A DNA stretch of 64,000 bases from Neodidymelliopsis sp. IMI 364377 (lineage: Eukaryota > Ascomycota > Dothideomycetes > Pleosporales > Didymellaceae), in the NCBI GenBank assembly GCA_027946375.1, contig JAPEUT010000098.1:22854-86853 (forward strand). The letters are read 5' to 3'. The position numbers and the translations under genes were made by a program. Within the stretch, counting starts at the first letter, position 1. Every line of letters starts with the position of its first letter. Positions 54,313 to 64,000 of the stretch are shown piece after piece. Below the pieces are notes generated by a model, which was not told the DNA's origin, searched no databases, and saw nothing but the letters and a program-made list of their open reading frames with translations.

Positions 54313-55620
54313 ATGGCCGAGCAGTTGGTTCTCCGTGGCACCCTCGAGGGCCACTCTGGCTGGGTTACCTCCCTCGCTACCTCGCTCGAGAAGTGCGTTA
54401 TTCGAGATCCGCGCAATCAATGCGACGACATGGCGACAGACGCAAGTACTAACTCGCCTGCAGCCCCAACATGCTCCTGTCCGCCTCGCGCGACAAGACG
54501 CTGATCATCTGGAACCTCACCCGCGACGAGACCTCGTACGGTTACCCCAAGAGGAGCCTCAAGGGCCACTCCCACATCGTGTCCGACTGCGTATGTACCA
54601 CCGAGTGAAGATGATGCGAACAATTGGGCGGCAATTGGTTTGCAGGAAAGCAAGACGCGGCAGAGCTGACAGTGCTCAAACAGGTCATCTCCTCTGACGG
54701 TGCCTACGCTCTCTCCTCGTCCTGGGACAAGACCCTCCGTCTGTGGGAGCTCTCCACCGGTGTCACCACCCGCCGCTTCGTCGGCCACACCAACGACGTT
54801 CTGTCCGTCTCCTTCTCCGCCGACAACCGCCAGATCGTCTCCGGTTCGCGCGACCGCACCATCAAGCTCTGGAACACCCTCGGTGACTGCAAGTACACCA
54901 TCACCGACAAGGGCCACACCGAGTGGGTCTCGTGCGTCAGGTTCTCGCCCAACCCCCAGAACCCCGTCATCGTCTCCGCTGGTTGGGACAAGCTCGTCAA
55001 GGTGCGTACCCACTCCCTCTGCACAAGCACAGTTTTGCGATTTCGTTTCCATGATGATTTGGTTAAAAAAGTATTTGCTACTTCAGAGCCCCCATCTAGG
55101 GCTGTGAGAACAACATTCACCTTTGTACTGATTTTACCACTGTCACTCGTTTGATTTCATTCTATGCAGCCAGCAGCCGCTGACAACTTCACAGGTTTGG
55201 GAGCTTGCTTCTTGCCGCATCCAGACTGACCACATCGGCCACACCGGCTACATCAACACCGTCACCATCTCCCCCGATGGTTCGCTCTGCGCTTCCGGTG
55301 GCAAGGACGGAACCACCATGCTCTGGGACCTGAACGAGTCCAAGCACCTGTACTCTCTCACCGCCGGTGACGAGATCCACGCCCTTGTCTTCTCGCCCAA
55401 CCGCTACTGGCTGTGCGCTGCCACCTCTTCCAGCATCATCATCTTCGACCTCGAGAAGAAGTCCAAGGTTGACGAGCTGAAGCCCGAGTACATGGAGGTC
55501 GGCAAGAAGAGCAGGGAGCCTGAGTGCGTCTCCTTGGCCTGGAGCGCCGATGGCCAGACCCTGTTCGCTGGTTACACCGACAACAAGATCCGCTGCTGGG
55601 GCGTCATGGCGAGGGCATAG
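54313..55620 (+). CDS. cpc2: RACK1/Cpc2 ribosome-associated G-beta-like protein
   Basis: Four exons: 54313-54392, 54464-54590, 54684-55001 and 55195-55620, giving 316 residues, the standard RACK1 length. Seven WD40 blades are visible from LRGTLEGHSGWVTSLAT onward, each with GH...WD/WN endings (DKTLIIWN, DKTLRLWE, DRTIKLWN, DKLVKVWE, DGTTMLWD, then a degenerate blade, then DNKIRCWG). The protein sits on the 40S head near the mRNA exit and affects translation, general amino-acid control and signalling. Exons are strongly C-ending in third codon positions, as expected for a highly expressed gene. Introns are 71, 93 and 193 nt, longer than elsewhere in the window; the last holds a snoRNA. Confidence 0.97.
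55048..55134 (+). ncRNA. Box C/D snoRNA U24 (snR24-type), intronic in RACK1
   Basis: It lies in the 193-nt third intron of RACK1. Box C is ATGATGA at 55051-55057 and box D is CTGA at 55128-55131. Between them AGTATTTGCTAC (about 55070-55081) is complementary to the GTAGCAAATA sequence of large-subunit rRNA guided by U24, followed directly by a CTTCAGA stretch as in yeast snR24. A possible C' box (TGTGAGA) is near 55103. In yeast U24 lies in the intron of ASC1, the RACK1 orthologue, so host gene and guide agree. The second yeast guide (ACCAAGATC, before box D) is not evident and the terminal stem is weak. Ends are approximate. Confidence 0.8.
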
Positions 55621-55931
55621 ATGTAGTCGTATCGTATTGTGTAAAGACAAGTACGAGGTAGTTGGCGGGCGCAAATGGGAGAATCACGATTCCACATGAG
55701 TTCTTCTGTAGCATGTCATGGGATATGAGTGACGCTCACGACGCTCATGCATGATGCGAATGCAGAGACGGGTTTTGGGCATGATCAATTCCTTTCCGGT
55801 ATTAGCACTTCCAGGCGCTCAGAGGCAATGAAAATATCAAGTCCATCTTCTTCACATCTTCCTCTATTCAGCCTGGCGAGTCCTTACTCTCTTCGTGCCC
55901 CATGTCTTTCATCATTCCATGTTAACGAGAC
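55621..55931. other. Convergent 3' flanks
   Basis: The 311 bp between the RACK1 stop and the stop of the minus-strand isomerase gene. No gene or RNA recognised. Confidence 0.45.
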
Positions 55932-57097
55932 CTACAGCTTACTAAACTTGACCTTCCTCTTCTGCATCCCACTCAGCATCGCCTCCTTAACATCATCCGT
56001 CTGCAACATGGCCGCATTCCACACCGCCGTATAATTCAACCCCTCCGCCACCGTCTTATCGCGCGAATAATTTAATATCTCCTTAGTTCCCAACACGGCA
56101 ACCGGCGACTTGGACGCTATCAGCGTCGCCAACTCAAGCGCCTATCCACTCATTAGCACTCCTCACTCACTTCCTCTCACTCCTTCTCTACTCACCTCTT
56201 TCAACCCCTCCCCCTTATCCCTCACCACCCTCGAAACAAGCCCGACTCTCAGCGCCTCCTCAGACCCAAAAACGCGCGCACTAAGCGCCACATCCTTAAC
56301 CCAGGACATGTTCCCCACTGCGTGGGGCAGCCGCGACAGCGTGCCAATGTCGGCTGCGAGGCCAATATCGACTTCCTTTACAGAGAACTTTGTGTCCGCG
56401 GTGCTGATGCGGATGTCGCATGATAGAGACATGTCGAGCGCGAGGCCGTAGCTGATGCCGTGGAGGAGACAGATGACTGGTTTTTCGCATTTTTCGAGCG
56501 AGGTGATGCAGTCTTGGAACTAGATATGGATGTCAGACATTGCTAACATGTTTGGGTTTATCCAAGGTACGTTGGTGTGTGCGTGAATGGGAAGAAGGAC
56601 AGCGGTCAAATTACCTCAAGAATATGTCTCCTCAGACCATTCGCCTTACGTGCAGAATCAACGGTAGGCGGTGCGAAAGTGCCGCCCTCACTTGCGGCTT
56701 GCACGTCCAGACCGGCTGTAAAGGCACGGCCTGCGCCTGAGTAGATGACGGCGCGGACATTGGGATCTATGGAGAGTTGCTGGAAGAGTGCGGATAGGTT
56801 GTGCCACATGCTTTTGTTTGTGTGGTGTTAGCATCATCTCAGAAATAAGGGGAAAAAATCCATAACATATCTACAATCAACATGCTCTGCACGAGAAGAC
56901 AAGAAGTGCGAGAAGAAGGGGAAAGTTAGTGTGGAGTTTAGGGATGTGAAGATGTAAGGTCTTACGAAACAACGTAAATGAAGAACTCACACCTCCTTGA
57001 ACGCGTTCAACTTCTCCGGCCGATTAATTTCAACGTGCGCCACATATTCCGCTGGGAACGAGACTTTGAAGAACTCGTACTTGTATGCCTCTGCCAT
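55932..57097 (-). CDS. Delta(3,5)-Delta(2,4)-dienoyl-CoA isomerase, peroxisomal (ECH1 type)
   Basis: Four exons on the minus strand (57097-56991, 56810-56615, 56519-56196, 56141-55932) give 278 residues; introns are 180, 95 and 54 nt. Crotonase-fold marks are INRPEKLNAF, the oxyanion-hole loop AVIYSGAGRAFTAGLDV, and ICLLHGISYGLALDMSLSCDIRIS. The ECH1-specific segment EVDIGLAADIGTLSRLP carries the acidic catalytic residues. The C-terminus is SKL, a canonical PTS1, so the enzyme should act in peroxisomal beta-oxidation of unsaturated fatty acids with odd-numbered double bonds. The first intron uses GTGAGT after GAGGT and ends AAAAG just before CATG, the only choice that keeps frame into MWHNLSALF. 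Confidence 0.92.
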
Positions 57098-57543
57098 GAT
57101 GTTTGCGACACTTAATTCCTTGCTCTTTGTCTTACAACACCCACCGAGTCTCTCGTTTTCCGATCTGATGATTTTAGGCTACGAGGGGTTTGCCGTAGGT
57201 AGACTAGGTATCAGTCGAGAGTTTGGAATGTTGATCGATTGTTGTGTGTCGGTTGATGACAGGCACGGTCGAGTCGTTCGGCGTTGGCGGCGCGTGGAGT
57301 TGGGGGTGAGTGCCGAGGTACGATTTGATTTGGTTAGACTGGGTTGAGGTAGAGATTGTGTTTACATGTGGATGTGGATGTGGATGTTACACTATCAACA
57401 TTTATTGATGTATGTTATTGAGAATCTATCTAAAATCTAGTTGTTTCCAGCGAGTGTCTCGACTGTGGACCTTTCAATCTTGAATTCGCCGCCTGGACAG
57501 CTATGCCTGGCTCTCCTGTGTAGAACTCCAAGAATGCACGCAA
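57098..57543. other. Intergenic region with TGTGGATG microsatellite
   Basis: 446 bp. A short tandem of GTGGAT(G) units lies at about 57366-57386. The ORF at 56997-57347 on the plus strand is antisense to exon 1 of the isomerase gene and not supported. Confidence 0.5.
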
Positions 57544-58408
57544 TCAGACACCGTAGCTCTGCTCAAGCTTGTCGGGTGTGATCCACGTTGGGTACCAGAT
57601 GAAATAGACGACCATGACAAAGAACATCAGTGTCGAATCGAAGATGTATAGTGTCCACTCATGCTTCAGCGGATACCCGCTGTTGCCCATGGCGTACTCG
57701 ACAACCCTAAAGATGGATCGTACCATTATAAGAGCGCTGACGATATAGAGCATTCGCATGCTCTTCTTCCAAGGCAAGGCAGAGCTAGTCGATCCAGGTG
57801 TAGGGCTACGCTCGATACGCTTCTGGAACATGACTGCTGTGATTGCGAACAGTGCGAACATAATGATTTGGATCATCAAACCACCAACGACCATACCCTC
57901 ACCAGTTTTGGCATTCTTCCCGGTTACCATCAACCCAGCTGCTCCACCTTGGACCACAAACGAAAGAACGTCTCCGCTGACGAAAATCTTGGTAAGGCGA
58001 CTCGGCCGAAAGAGAGAGTGGTTCTCGCCACCAACGGCGCGAATGATACGTCCAAGACACATATAGATGGAAGCAGCGAACAAAGCGGGTCCAAGGAGGA
58101 TGAAGACATTTTGGATGGCGTAAGGCATGACTCTGGCAGTTTTGTTGTATGCTGATGCTCGGGCACAGTATCCAGCGAACTCGACTATAAAGGAAATTAG
58201 CTTGGAATGCTCGAAATCTCCCTCGAAATGACTTACAGAAACCACCAATTGCAAAAGCGGTACAAAACCATGTCTTGGTCTTCCACATACGCCATGTGAT
58301 GAGGCTGGTCATGACGAGAAAGGCAAGGATGAAGATGACCGCGGCAGGAACGGATGGGAGATAGTTCCAGAGGTAGTAACCTCCCTTGTGTGGTTCGAGT
58401 ACTGCCAT
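57544..58408 (-). CDS. RTA1-like seven-helix membrane protein
   Basis: Two exons on the minus strand (58408-58237, 58184-57544) with a 52-nt intron (GTAAGT...TTTATAG) give 270 residues. Family marks are YYLWNYLPSVPAAVIFILAFL (TM1), FFEFAGYCARA spanning the splice, YAIQNVFILLGPALFAASIYM, the conserved loop FVSGDVLSFVVQGGAAGLM, and RSIFRVVEYAMG near TM6. Seven hydrophobic segments are visible and the C-terminus is short. RTA1/Rsb1-type proteins are implicated in resistance to 7-aminocholesterol and in long-chain-base translocation or signalling at the plasma membrane; the precise activity of this subfamily is unknown. Confidence 0.93.
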
Positions 58409-59062
58409 GCTGTCGATATGGTCGCAGAGATTTATCAAGTTGTGTGCAGCAGTGAGGGTGTATGGTAGCGACAACAATGATGATGACTGGACTGCTGTGC
58501 GAGAATATCAGATACTTTGGAGAAAGCCAACGAGTGTAGATGAGTTTGCTGGACAATCATCGTGCCTTGTGGAGCTACATATATAAGGCGAGCTCAACGG
58601 CCATGCAGGGGCACAATACATGAACTCGCAAAATTGCCTGGAAACGGTTGACTTCGGCACGCATCGTGGAAAACGGTACCCGAAACGCTTCAGTACGACG
58701 TATAGCACAAGGAGACCGGTTTCAAATCGACAAAGTCACTCTAGGTTGTGGCAGTGAGTGTTGTTGTGGAAAGAACTTTCGTCCCAATGAGGGTTATACG
58801 AGTAAACACGATTAGTAAGATATTGTGGCCAATCAAGTATAGGTCTTTATGCTACCACAATCGGGCATCCCTGTTATACGGTGCGTCCAATTCCCTCGAA
58901 ACTGCCATGAGCCTTCGTGAGACGCGTAAGTCCTTATCGTTCTGCAGCAGCATTGCCGTATAAGCTTGTGTGATAGCCTTTTGATAATTCGCTGATCTCG
59001 CTTTTCCGCTTCCGCGTATTCTTCCCTCTGCAGTCTGCACACATCGATACGGATACGTCGGC
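58409..59062. promoter_or_regulatory. Divergent intergenic region, RTA1-like / Zn2Cys6 factor
   Basis: 654 bp between the starts of the membrane-protein gene (minus) and the transcription factor gene (plus). No specific binding sites assigned. Confidence 0.4.
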
Positions 59063-60462
59063 ATGGCTCAGCGCAGAACACACAAGAAATCAAAGTTAGG
59101 TTGTCAAAACTGTAAACGCCGACACATCAAGGTGAGTGACCGCCTCAAACTTTTGCGTATTCTCCAAAGTCTTGTGAGGGCTTTTTCTTGCAGTACGATC
59201 GAAGCTTTGTATACGCCATGGGCTTTCTAAGATATCGACCTGGCTAATCGTGTGGTCAACCATGTCAGTGCGATGAGGGTCGGCCTGGCTGTATCAATTG
59301 CTCGACTACCGAACGCAATTGCGTTTATCTTCCAGCACGACCTCGTGCAGTTCGGTCTACGTCCGCCCCATCACCCCAATCTTCTACCGCAGATGTTGGG
59401 ACGACTTCCACAACAACTTCACCATCACAAACATTAGGATCTTCGCTCACCGCAGTACCTTCTGTGGTCTTGACACCATGTTCGTTTGCCGCATCACCAA
59501 TTTCAACGCCAGCTCCATCAATTCAGTATAGCACAAACGTCTCCAGTATCAACGTACGCCATCTGGAGCTATGGAGCAACTTCGTACTTGAGACTCTTCC
59601 AAGTCTGGATCTACACGGTGTGGTTGATCTAGAGCTGGCACGTATCATGACGCCGGCTATTCTGTCTGCGCCATACCTGCTGCTTCAGGTCCTCGCTCTT
59701 TCTGCTCTGCACTTGAGCCACAAGAGACCCGAGCAAACCGATTGTTATCAAGCAGAAGCAACATCATTACAGATTGAAGCCTTGAATTCTTTTGATGACC
59801 ACCTTGGCAACATCAACAGCAGCAACTGCGAAGCCATGCTGATGTTCGCGAGCCTGTTAGGCACTCACTCGCTTGCGGAGGCAGTGAAAGCATCTGAGTG
59901 CGACGCAGACGGGTTTCTAGACAACTTCGTCACGTACCTGAACCTTCATCGTGGAGTACAAACAGTTACTTCGCAAGCCTGGGCGCTCCTGATGCAATCC
60001 AAGATGTCGCCGTTACTCCATCGTTCCAGTTCCCAGCTGGAAATTGCAGCAACCCAACCAACGGAACGAGCCGACCTGATTACCGACAAGCTGACTCATC
60101 TACTAGACGGTACCGACATGAATACCGAGAGCATAGAAGCATGTCGCCACGAAGTGTCTCGACTGAGGCTGGTTTACCAGGCGATCTATATAGAAGATCG
60201 AGCTGAAGGGGTACATGAACGGTCTTCAGATTCGATTTGGGTCTGGCCAATTCTTTTATCAGGCCACTACACGGATCTGTTGCAGAAACGGCGACCTGAA
60301 GCGCTCATAATCTTATGTTACTACGCACTGCTTCTGCACCGAAGACGTCATATGTGGTCTGTGGGAAATGCGGGCCGCATGCTGATTGAGTCGGTGACAA
60401 AGTCGTTAGGTTCATATTGGAGGCATTGGCTCGATTTGCCGAACGAGATCATCTGCGAATGA
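59063..60462 (+). CDS. Zn(II)2Cys6 fungal transcription factor
   Basis: Two exons, 59063-59131 and 59269-60462, give 420 residues. The 137-nt intron falls inside the zinc cluster: exon 1 ends CQNCKRRHIK and exon 2 starts CDEGRPGCINCSTTERNC, making C-x2-C-x6-C-x6-C-x2-C-x6-C, a normal spacing. A basic/Ser/Thr-rich linker follows. The rest is a helical regulatory region of the Fungal_trans_2 kind (HLELWSNFVLETLPSLD; APYLLLQVLALSALHLSH; later ILCYYALLLHRRRHMWSVGNAG). It should bind CGG-containing DNA; the target is unknown. A cryptic CAG at about 59195 lies in the intron, but its use would break the cysteine spacing. Confidence 0.88.
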
Positions 60463-60733
60463 TTGGCATATTAATCGCTGGATATATCATCAGTTACCTG
60501 GGCTATAATTGGCCATGTGAGCCTTGCGCGCCAAAGACTTGACCAGCAACTTCTATATCAATCATGCTAGAAGATGAAACATCCACTCAACACCAGACTT
60601 CTCTCCTACCATCCCCCAACTCGTGGTTCTATAACTGTTACACGGCTCAGCCAAAACCCTACACACCAATCCCGACAAATACCCCCGATATAAGCACCAT
60701 ACCCCGGCCACCTCCCCATCAACACCTCCCAAA

Positions 60734-60805
60734 AGCTGAGTGGCGCAGCGGAAGCGCGCCGGGCTCATAACCCGGAGGACACTGGATCGAAACCAGTCTC
60801 AGCTA
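60734..60805 (+). tRNA. Initiator tRNA-Met (CAT)
   Basis: A 72-nt cloverleaf without intron. The acceptor AGCTGAG pairs with CTCAGCT, with A1-T72 and discriminator A. The D-arm is GCGCAGCGGAAGCGC. The anticodon stem CCGGG/CCCGG with loop CTCATAA gives anticodon CAT. The T-arm loop has GATCGAAAC instead of TTCG. A1-U72, the GC-rich anticodon stem and the A-rich T-loop are eukaryotic initiator features. Confidence 0.95.
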
Positions 60806-60809
60806 GATC

Positions 60810-60816
60810 TTTTTTT
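60810..60816 (+). terminator. Pol III terminator of initiator tRNA-Met
   Basis: A run of seven T begins five bases beyond the discriminator. Confidence 0.85.
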
Positions 60817-61494
60817 CCTTCTCCTTTTTCCCCAACCTTGTTTTTTTTCTTCTCGCGGTCGAGAGGTTTTTCTTATGGGCTTGGACTAGATTGGTAGGGT
60901 GGAGACGTTGTGGGGCGTTTTTGTAGGGGTATTCGGATTTTTTTGAGACTAGTGTACCCTGTCTGTGTGCGAGAGGACTAGCGGTATTCAATCGACTGTT
61001 TTGTTTGGGATTTTTGCTGAGATGGGTTTGATCTGTTTACTTCTTTACTAGGTTGAGGGTCGAGGTTGTGGCGTGAGAAGGTTGGGTTGTTCGGATGCTG
61101 GAGCGCGCTGGATAGGTTTTGTTGCTTGCCGTGTTGCGCCGGATTGTTTTGTTGCACCTTGTTGCCCAGAGAATGAGCACGGATGACTGAAGATAGTAGG
61201 AGGTGAAGAAACTAATAGAAAAAGTAGAAGGAGAAGAGGAGTAGAGTAGAGTAGTCTCTATGGGGGAAACAGGTTTGCCTATTGCCACAAGAAGGTCTCA
61301 GTAGCTTTCGAGTCAAGCACAGTGATGTGGGCATCTTTGCTTTTCAAAAATGGACAAGACGCGCAGGTGCAAGTTACTGAAGGGCCAGGCAGATATCTGG
61401 GACGAAATTATGTTATGGTATTGATACATACATGTTATACACGTAAGGTCGTGGTTTTTTCAAACGTCGTAATCATACAGACAATACTGTACGT
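60817..61494. other. Intergenic region
   Basis: T-rich at the left, then G/A-rich text. No supported gene. The plus-strand ORF at 61322-61702 overlaps the NDUFAF2-like gene antisense and is rejected. Confidence 0.4.
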
Positions 61495-62268
61495 TCACCC
61501 CCTTCTCCTAGGTGGTGGTGTCCAGGCCTTTGGCTGCCAGTCGTCACCAGGGTTGCCACCAGGCTGCTTCCAAGGCGAATCCTCCTTGGGCTCTTTGTTG
61601 ATCCTCATCCTCTTCTTCGCCTTGAACGCAGGTGCTTCCTCTGTCACACCTGTGGGCTGCGGCGCTTCAGCTCCGGGAGTTACATCTGGACGCATATCGT
61701 GAGCTGGCCTCTCGCCTTGCTCACTCGTCGCTTCTGCGCTTCTTGATTCGCGACCGCGCGACCTGAGCTCTTGTTCGGCGTTCATCTGTACGACGCCTGA
61801 CTTGGGGTCTCTAGACTCGAGCATCTGTATGGGTTGCTGCTTGTCTGGCGCATCCAGAGCTGAGGGCTTCGCAGCCCATCTCTCGTCGGCGCGGGCGGCC
61901 AGCAGCTTGATGTTGGCCTGGCGCTGCATCTCCTGCTGCTGCTCTGCAATGGTGGGCGGTTCGAAGCGTGTGTGGCGCAACCACTGCATCCAGCCCGGGC
62001 TCACGTTCACATCGCCGTAGTGTGTCGAGCGGTGGTACTTTGCAATGCGGCGGTTGCGCATCGAGTGCAGGGCGTCCTTGAATTCCCAGAAAGTGTTGCC
62101 CTGGAGATCGAAGCCTACGACCATCAACACTACACGTCATTTGGGGTGGCATAGCATGGCATAGCATGCAGAGCGAGACTGACCCACCAGCCACTTCTTC
62201 CGCCAGGGGAAGCGCAGCATCTTCCACTCGTACCACGCCTTCCGGATGGGGCCCGGTGCTTTCGCCAT
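61495..62268 (-). CDS. NDUFAF2-like (B17.2L/mimitin) complex I assembly factor
   Basis: Two exons on the minus strand (62268-62184, 62114-61495) with a 69-nt intron give 234 residues. The NDUFA12/NDUFAF2-type domain fills the first 90 residues: WYEWKMLRFPWRKKWLVG, then FDLQGNTFWEF, NRRIAKY and VSPGWMQWLRHTRFEPP. The family's W-x-x-WL-x-x-x-R-x-x-PPT pattern is present. The C-terminal 140 residues are charged and disordered, ending KAWTPPPRRRG, as in fungal assembly-factor members rather than the compact structural subunit. It should act in mitochondria during late assembly of NADH:ubiquinone oxidoreductase. It is divergent from the CH-domain gene, 232 bp apart. Confidence 0.88.
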
Positions 62269-62500
62269 GGGGGTTGGTGGTTTTGGCGTGAGTCGCGCTT
62301 TATTGCAGAGTAGATATCGAAAGGCAATTTGGGTTGACGTGCACCATGCAAGACCCTGGCGAATGACGTTCGTGGCGGTGCAGCTGTGTATCCCTGTACA
62401 CACGCGGCAAGCATTCCCCCACCTGGGCGGTGACTTGTTCGTGGACAACACACGACACAAACACGGACGTATATTAGGTATACATCCTATACATACAACA

Positions 62501-64000
62501 ATGGCGTCCGTCACGAGCCTGGACCAGGACATGAAGAACCTGCGAATGGGCAGATACACGCCCCAGGCCGCCAACGAGGTGCGCGCCTGGATCGAGGAGA
62601 CGCTGGGTGAGCGGCTGCCTGCGGGCGATTTGCTCGATGCGCTGAAGGATGGCACGGTGCTGTGCAGGTGAGTGCTGCTATGCTGGATGTGCTGTGCAGG
62701 CGAATGTGATGGTGACATGTGTGCTGACGCTGTATGTAGGCTCGTCAATATGGTGGTAGCCACACCCGTCCGGTTCAAAAAGTCCAATATGCCCTTCATC
62801 CAGATGGAGAACATTGCACACTTTCTCAAGGCCTGCGAAATGCCCCCTCTCAACATGCCCTCGCACGACCGCTTCCTCACCGTCGACCTCTATGAGAGCA
62901 AAGACCCGGCCCAGGTCCTGCAGTGCCTGACTGCCTTCTCGCGCGCCGCCAACCAAATCAACTCGAGTAGCTTCTCCTCGAGCATAGGCCCAAAGCGCGG
63001 TGGCAGCGTCATGAGCCCTACAGCTCCCTCCAGACCGGATTTCAGCAGGAGTTACGGCTCGTCTACCTTCAACCCTATGACACGAGACAAGCCCAAGCCC
63101 AAGCCCCTCAGCCCCTCGCGCACTGGCGGTAGCAACACTTCGGGTAGATCGACTGGCATGCCTGGATCGCCTTCTGGCGGTGTTAGTAGTTGGAGCAAGA
63201 AGGCTGATCAGGGTGTTACTTCGCCAGCATGGAACATTCACCAATACGGCTACATGGGCGGCGCGAGTCAGGGAAATCAAGGCATTGCATTCGGTGCACG
63301 GCGACAGATTACAAGCGCGGGCCCCCACGTACCGAACATGGCAGAGAAGGAACGTAAGCGGCGCGAGAAGGCTGAAGAGGAGGAAAGGTTGCGCGTCGCT
63401 GCTGAAGAAGCCGAGAAGCATCGCCGAGTCGAGCGCGAGGCAGAAGAAGAGCGTCAGAGGGCAGAGGAAGAACGACTGTGGGAAGAAGAAGCGCGCAAGC
63501 AGCGCGAAGCCAAGGAGCGTCGCCTCGAAGAGCAGAAGCGCGAATGGGAAGAGCAGGAACGGCAATGGAAGATGCAGGAAGAAGCACGGCAGAACGAGGA
63601 ACGTGAAGCTCAACAGCAGGCCGAGAAAGAAGCACGCAGGAAGCGTGCCGGCAGCGATGCCAGACTACGGGGCCAGTACTTGTCTCAATATCAAGCTGAA
63701 CAACAGCCTCGTAGCCGCCAAAACAGCCAGAACGACGACCATACCGACCGCATAGCCGAGCTCGAGCGCCAACTTGAGGAAGCCAAAGAGCGCGAACGCC
63801 AGTACCAGCAAGAGCGCGAGAACCGCAAAGACCGCATGCGCTCCAAATCCCGCACTCGAGAACGTTCAAAGAGCCGCTCGCGCCCCCAACCACCACCCCG
63901 AGCGCCCTCACCCCAAGAGTCTAATGTCTCCTGGGCCCAAGCCGACGACCGCGCCTACCTGCGCGACGCCTGGTCCGCAAACCAACGCGAACCCGCCCGC
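62501..64000 (+). CDS. Calponin-homology/coiled-coil actin-binding protein (3' partial)
   Basis: Exon 1 is 62501-62667 and exon 2 runs from 62740 off the end of the window, with a 72-nt intron (GTGAGT...TGTAG); at least 475 residues are visible. A single transgelin-type CH domain covers about residues 20-150: ANEVRAWIEETLGERL, DLLDALKDGTVLCRLVN, PFIQMENIAHFLKACEM and FLTVDLYESKDPAQVLQCL. A Ser/Pro/Gly-rich linker follows, with a calponin-like IHQYGYMGGASQGNQGI segment. Then comes a long Glu/Arg/Gln-rich single alpha-helix or coiled coil (from about residue 265) and an RS-rich stretch near the edge. It is expected to bind or bundle F-actin. The C-terminus is outside the window. Confidence 0.9.

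Noticed and set aside
54417..55052. 211-residue minus-strand ORF antisense to RACK1
   Set aside because: Crosses RACK1 introns and is composed of Val/Gly/Asp-rich text typical of the antisense of GC3-rich exons.
56997..57347. 116-residue plus-strand ORF
   Set aside because: Antisense to the first exon of the dienoyl-CoA isomerase gene; no domain.
62678..63613. 311-residue minus-strand ORF antisense to the CH-domain gene
   Set aside because: Complement of Glu/Lys-rich codons gives Leu/Phe/Pro-rich nonsense; it overlaps a well-supported exon and its intron.
1..64000. CRISPR arrays, operons, prophage or intact transposons
   Set aside because: No regularly spaced direct repeats, no ribosome-binding sites, no transposase, reverse transcriptase or integrase motifs; the window is typical spliced fungal nuclear DNA.

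Overview
This window is nuclear DNA of a filamentous ascomycete (Pezizomycotina). Most multi-exon genes are cut by 42-70 nt introns with GTAAGT/GTATGT/GTGAGT donors and CTAAC/CTGAC branch points. The start contexts (often ACCATGG or CAAAATG), the protein families (HECT ligase with AZUL finger, Rei1, Mgr3-like, SRAP, RTA1, fungal rhodopsin-like, DUF3602, Zn2Cys6) and intron-bearing tRNA genes all fit. The general look of the proteins suggests Dothideomycetes/Pleosporales, but that is an inference. All exon joins below were made by eye from frame, splice motifs and family fit; none has transcript support.

Layout, left to right. 0-11 kb: 3' end of a large Rif1-like protein, glucose-6-phosphate 1-epimerase, an Iks1-like membrane-tethered kinase and a Ppc89/Cep57-like spindle-pole coiled-coil protein. 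11-13.4 kb: gene-free DNA holding a degenerate repeat block. 13.4-28 kb: a Gyp5-like TBC Rab-GAP, an MFS transporter, a small single-pass membrane protein, a cytochrome P450 with several N-terminal membrane segments, an AT-rich island and two uncharacterised proteins. 28-29 kb: two intron-containing tRNA genes on the minus strand, Ser(CGA) and Glu(TTC). 29.9-36.9 kb: a probably broken rhodopsin-like membrane receptor gene, a DUF3602 protein and a HECT E3 ligase (Hul4/UBE3A type). 37-48 kb: Rei1, an F-box protein, a Mid2-like secreted/membrane glycoprotein, about 1.9 kb of gene-free DNA, an Mgr3-like TPR protein and a divergently transcribed SRAP (HMCES-type) gene.

48-64 kb: a 1046-residue fusion of an isochorismatase-like domain, an AlkB-type dioxygenase and a GST-like domain; U1 snRNP protein C; an NmrA-like protein; RACK1/Cpc2, with a U24-type box C/D snoRNA in its third intron; a peroxisomal dienoyl-CoA isomerase ending in SKL; an RTA1-like membrane protein; a Zn2Cys6 transcription factor; initiator tRNA-Met; an NDUFAF2-like complex I assembly factor; and a calponin-homology/coiled-coil protein that runs off the window.

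This is a core-genome neighbourhood of housekeeping genes, not a secondary-metabolite cluster or mobile island. Divergent pairs with short shared promoters are HECT/Rei1, Mgr3-like/SRAP and NDUFAF2-like/CH protein. The most noteworthy items are the three-domain AlkB fusion, whose isochorismatase part appears to lack the nucleophilic cysteine, and the intronic U24 snoRNA.
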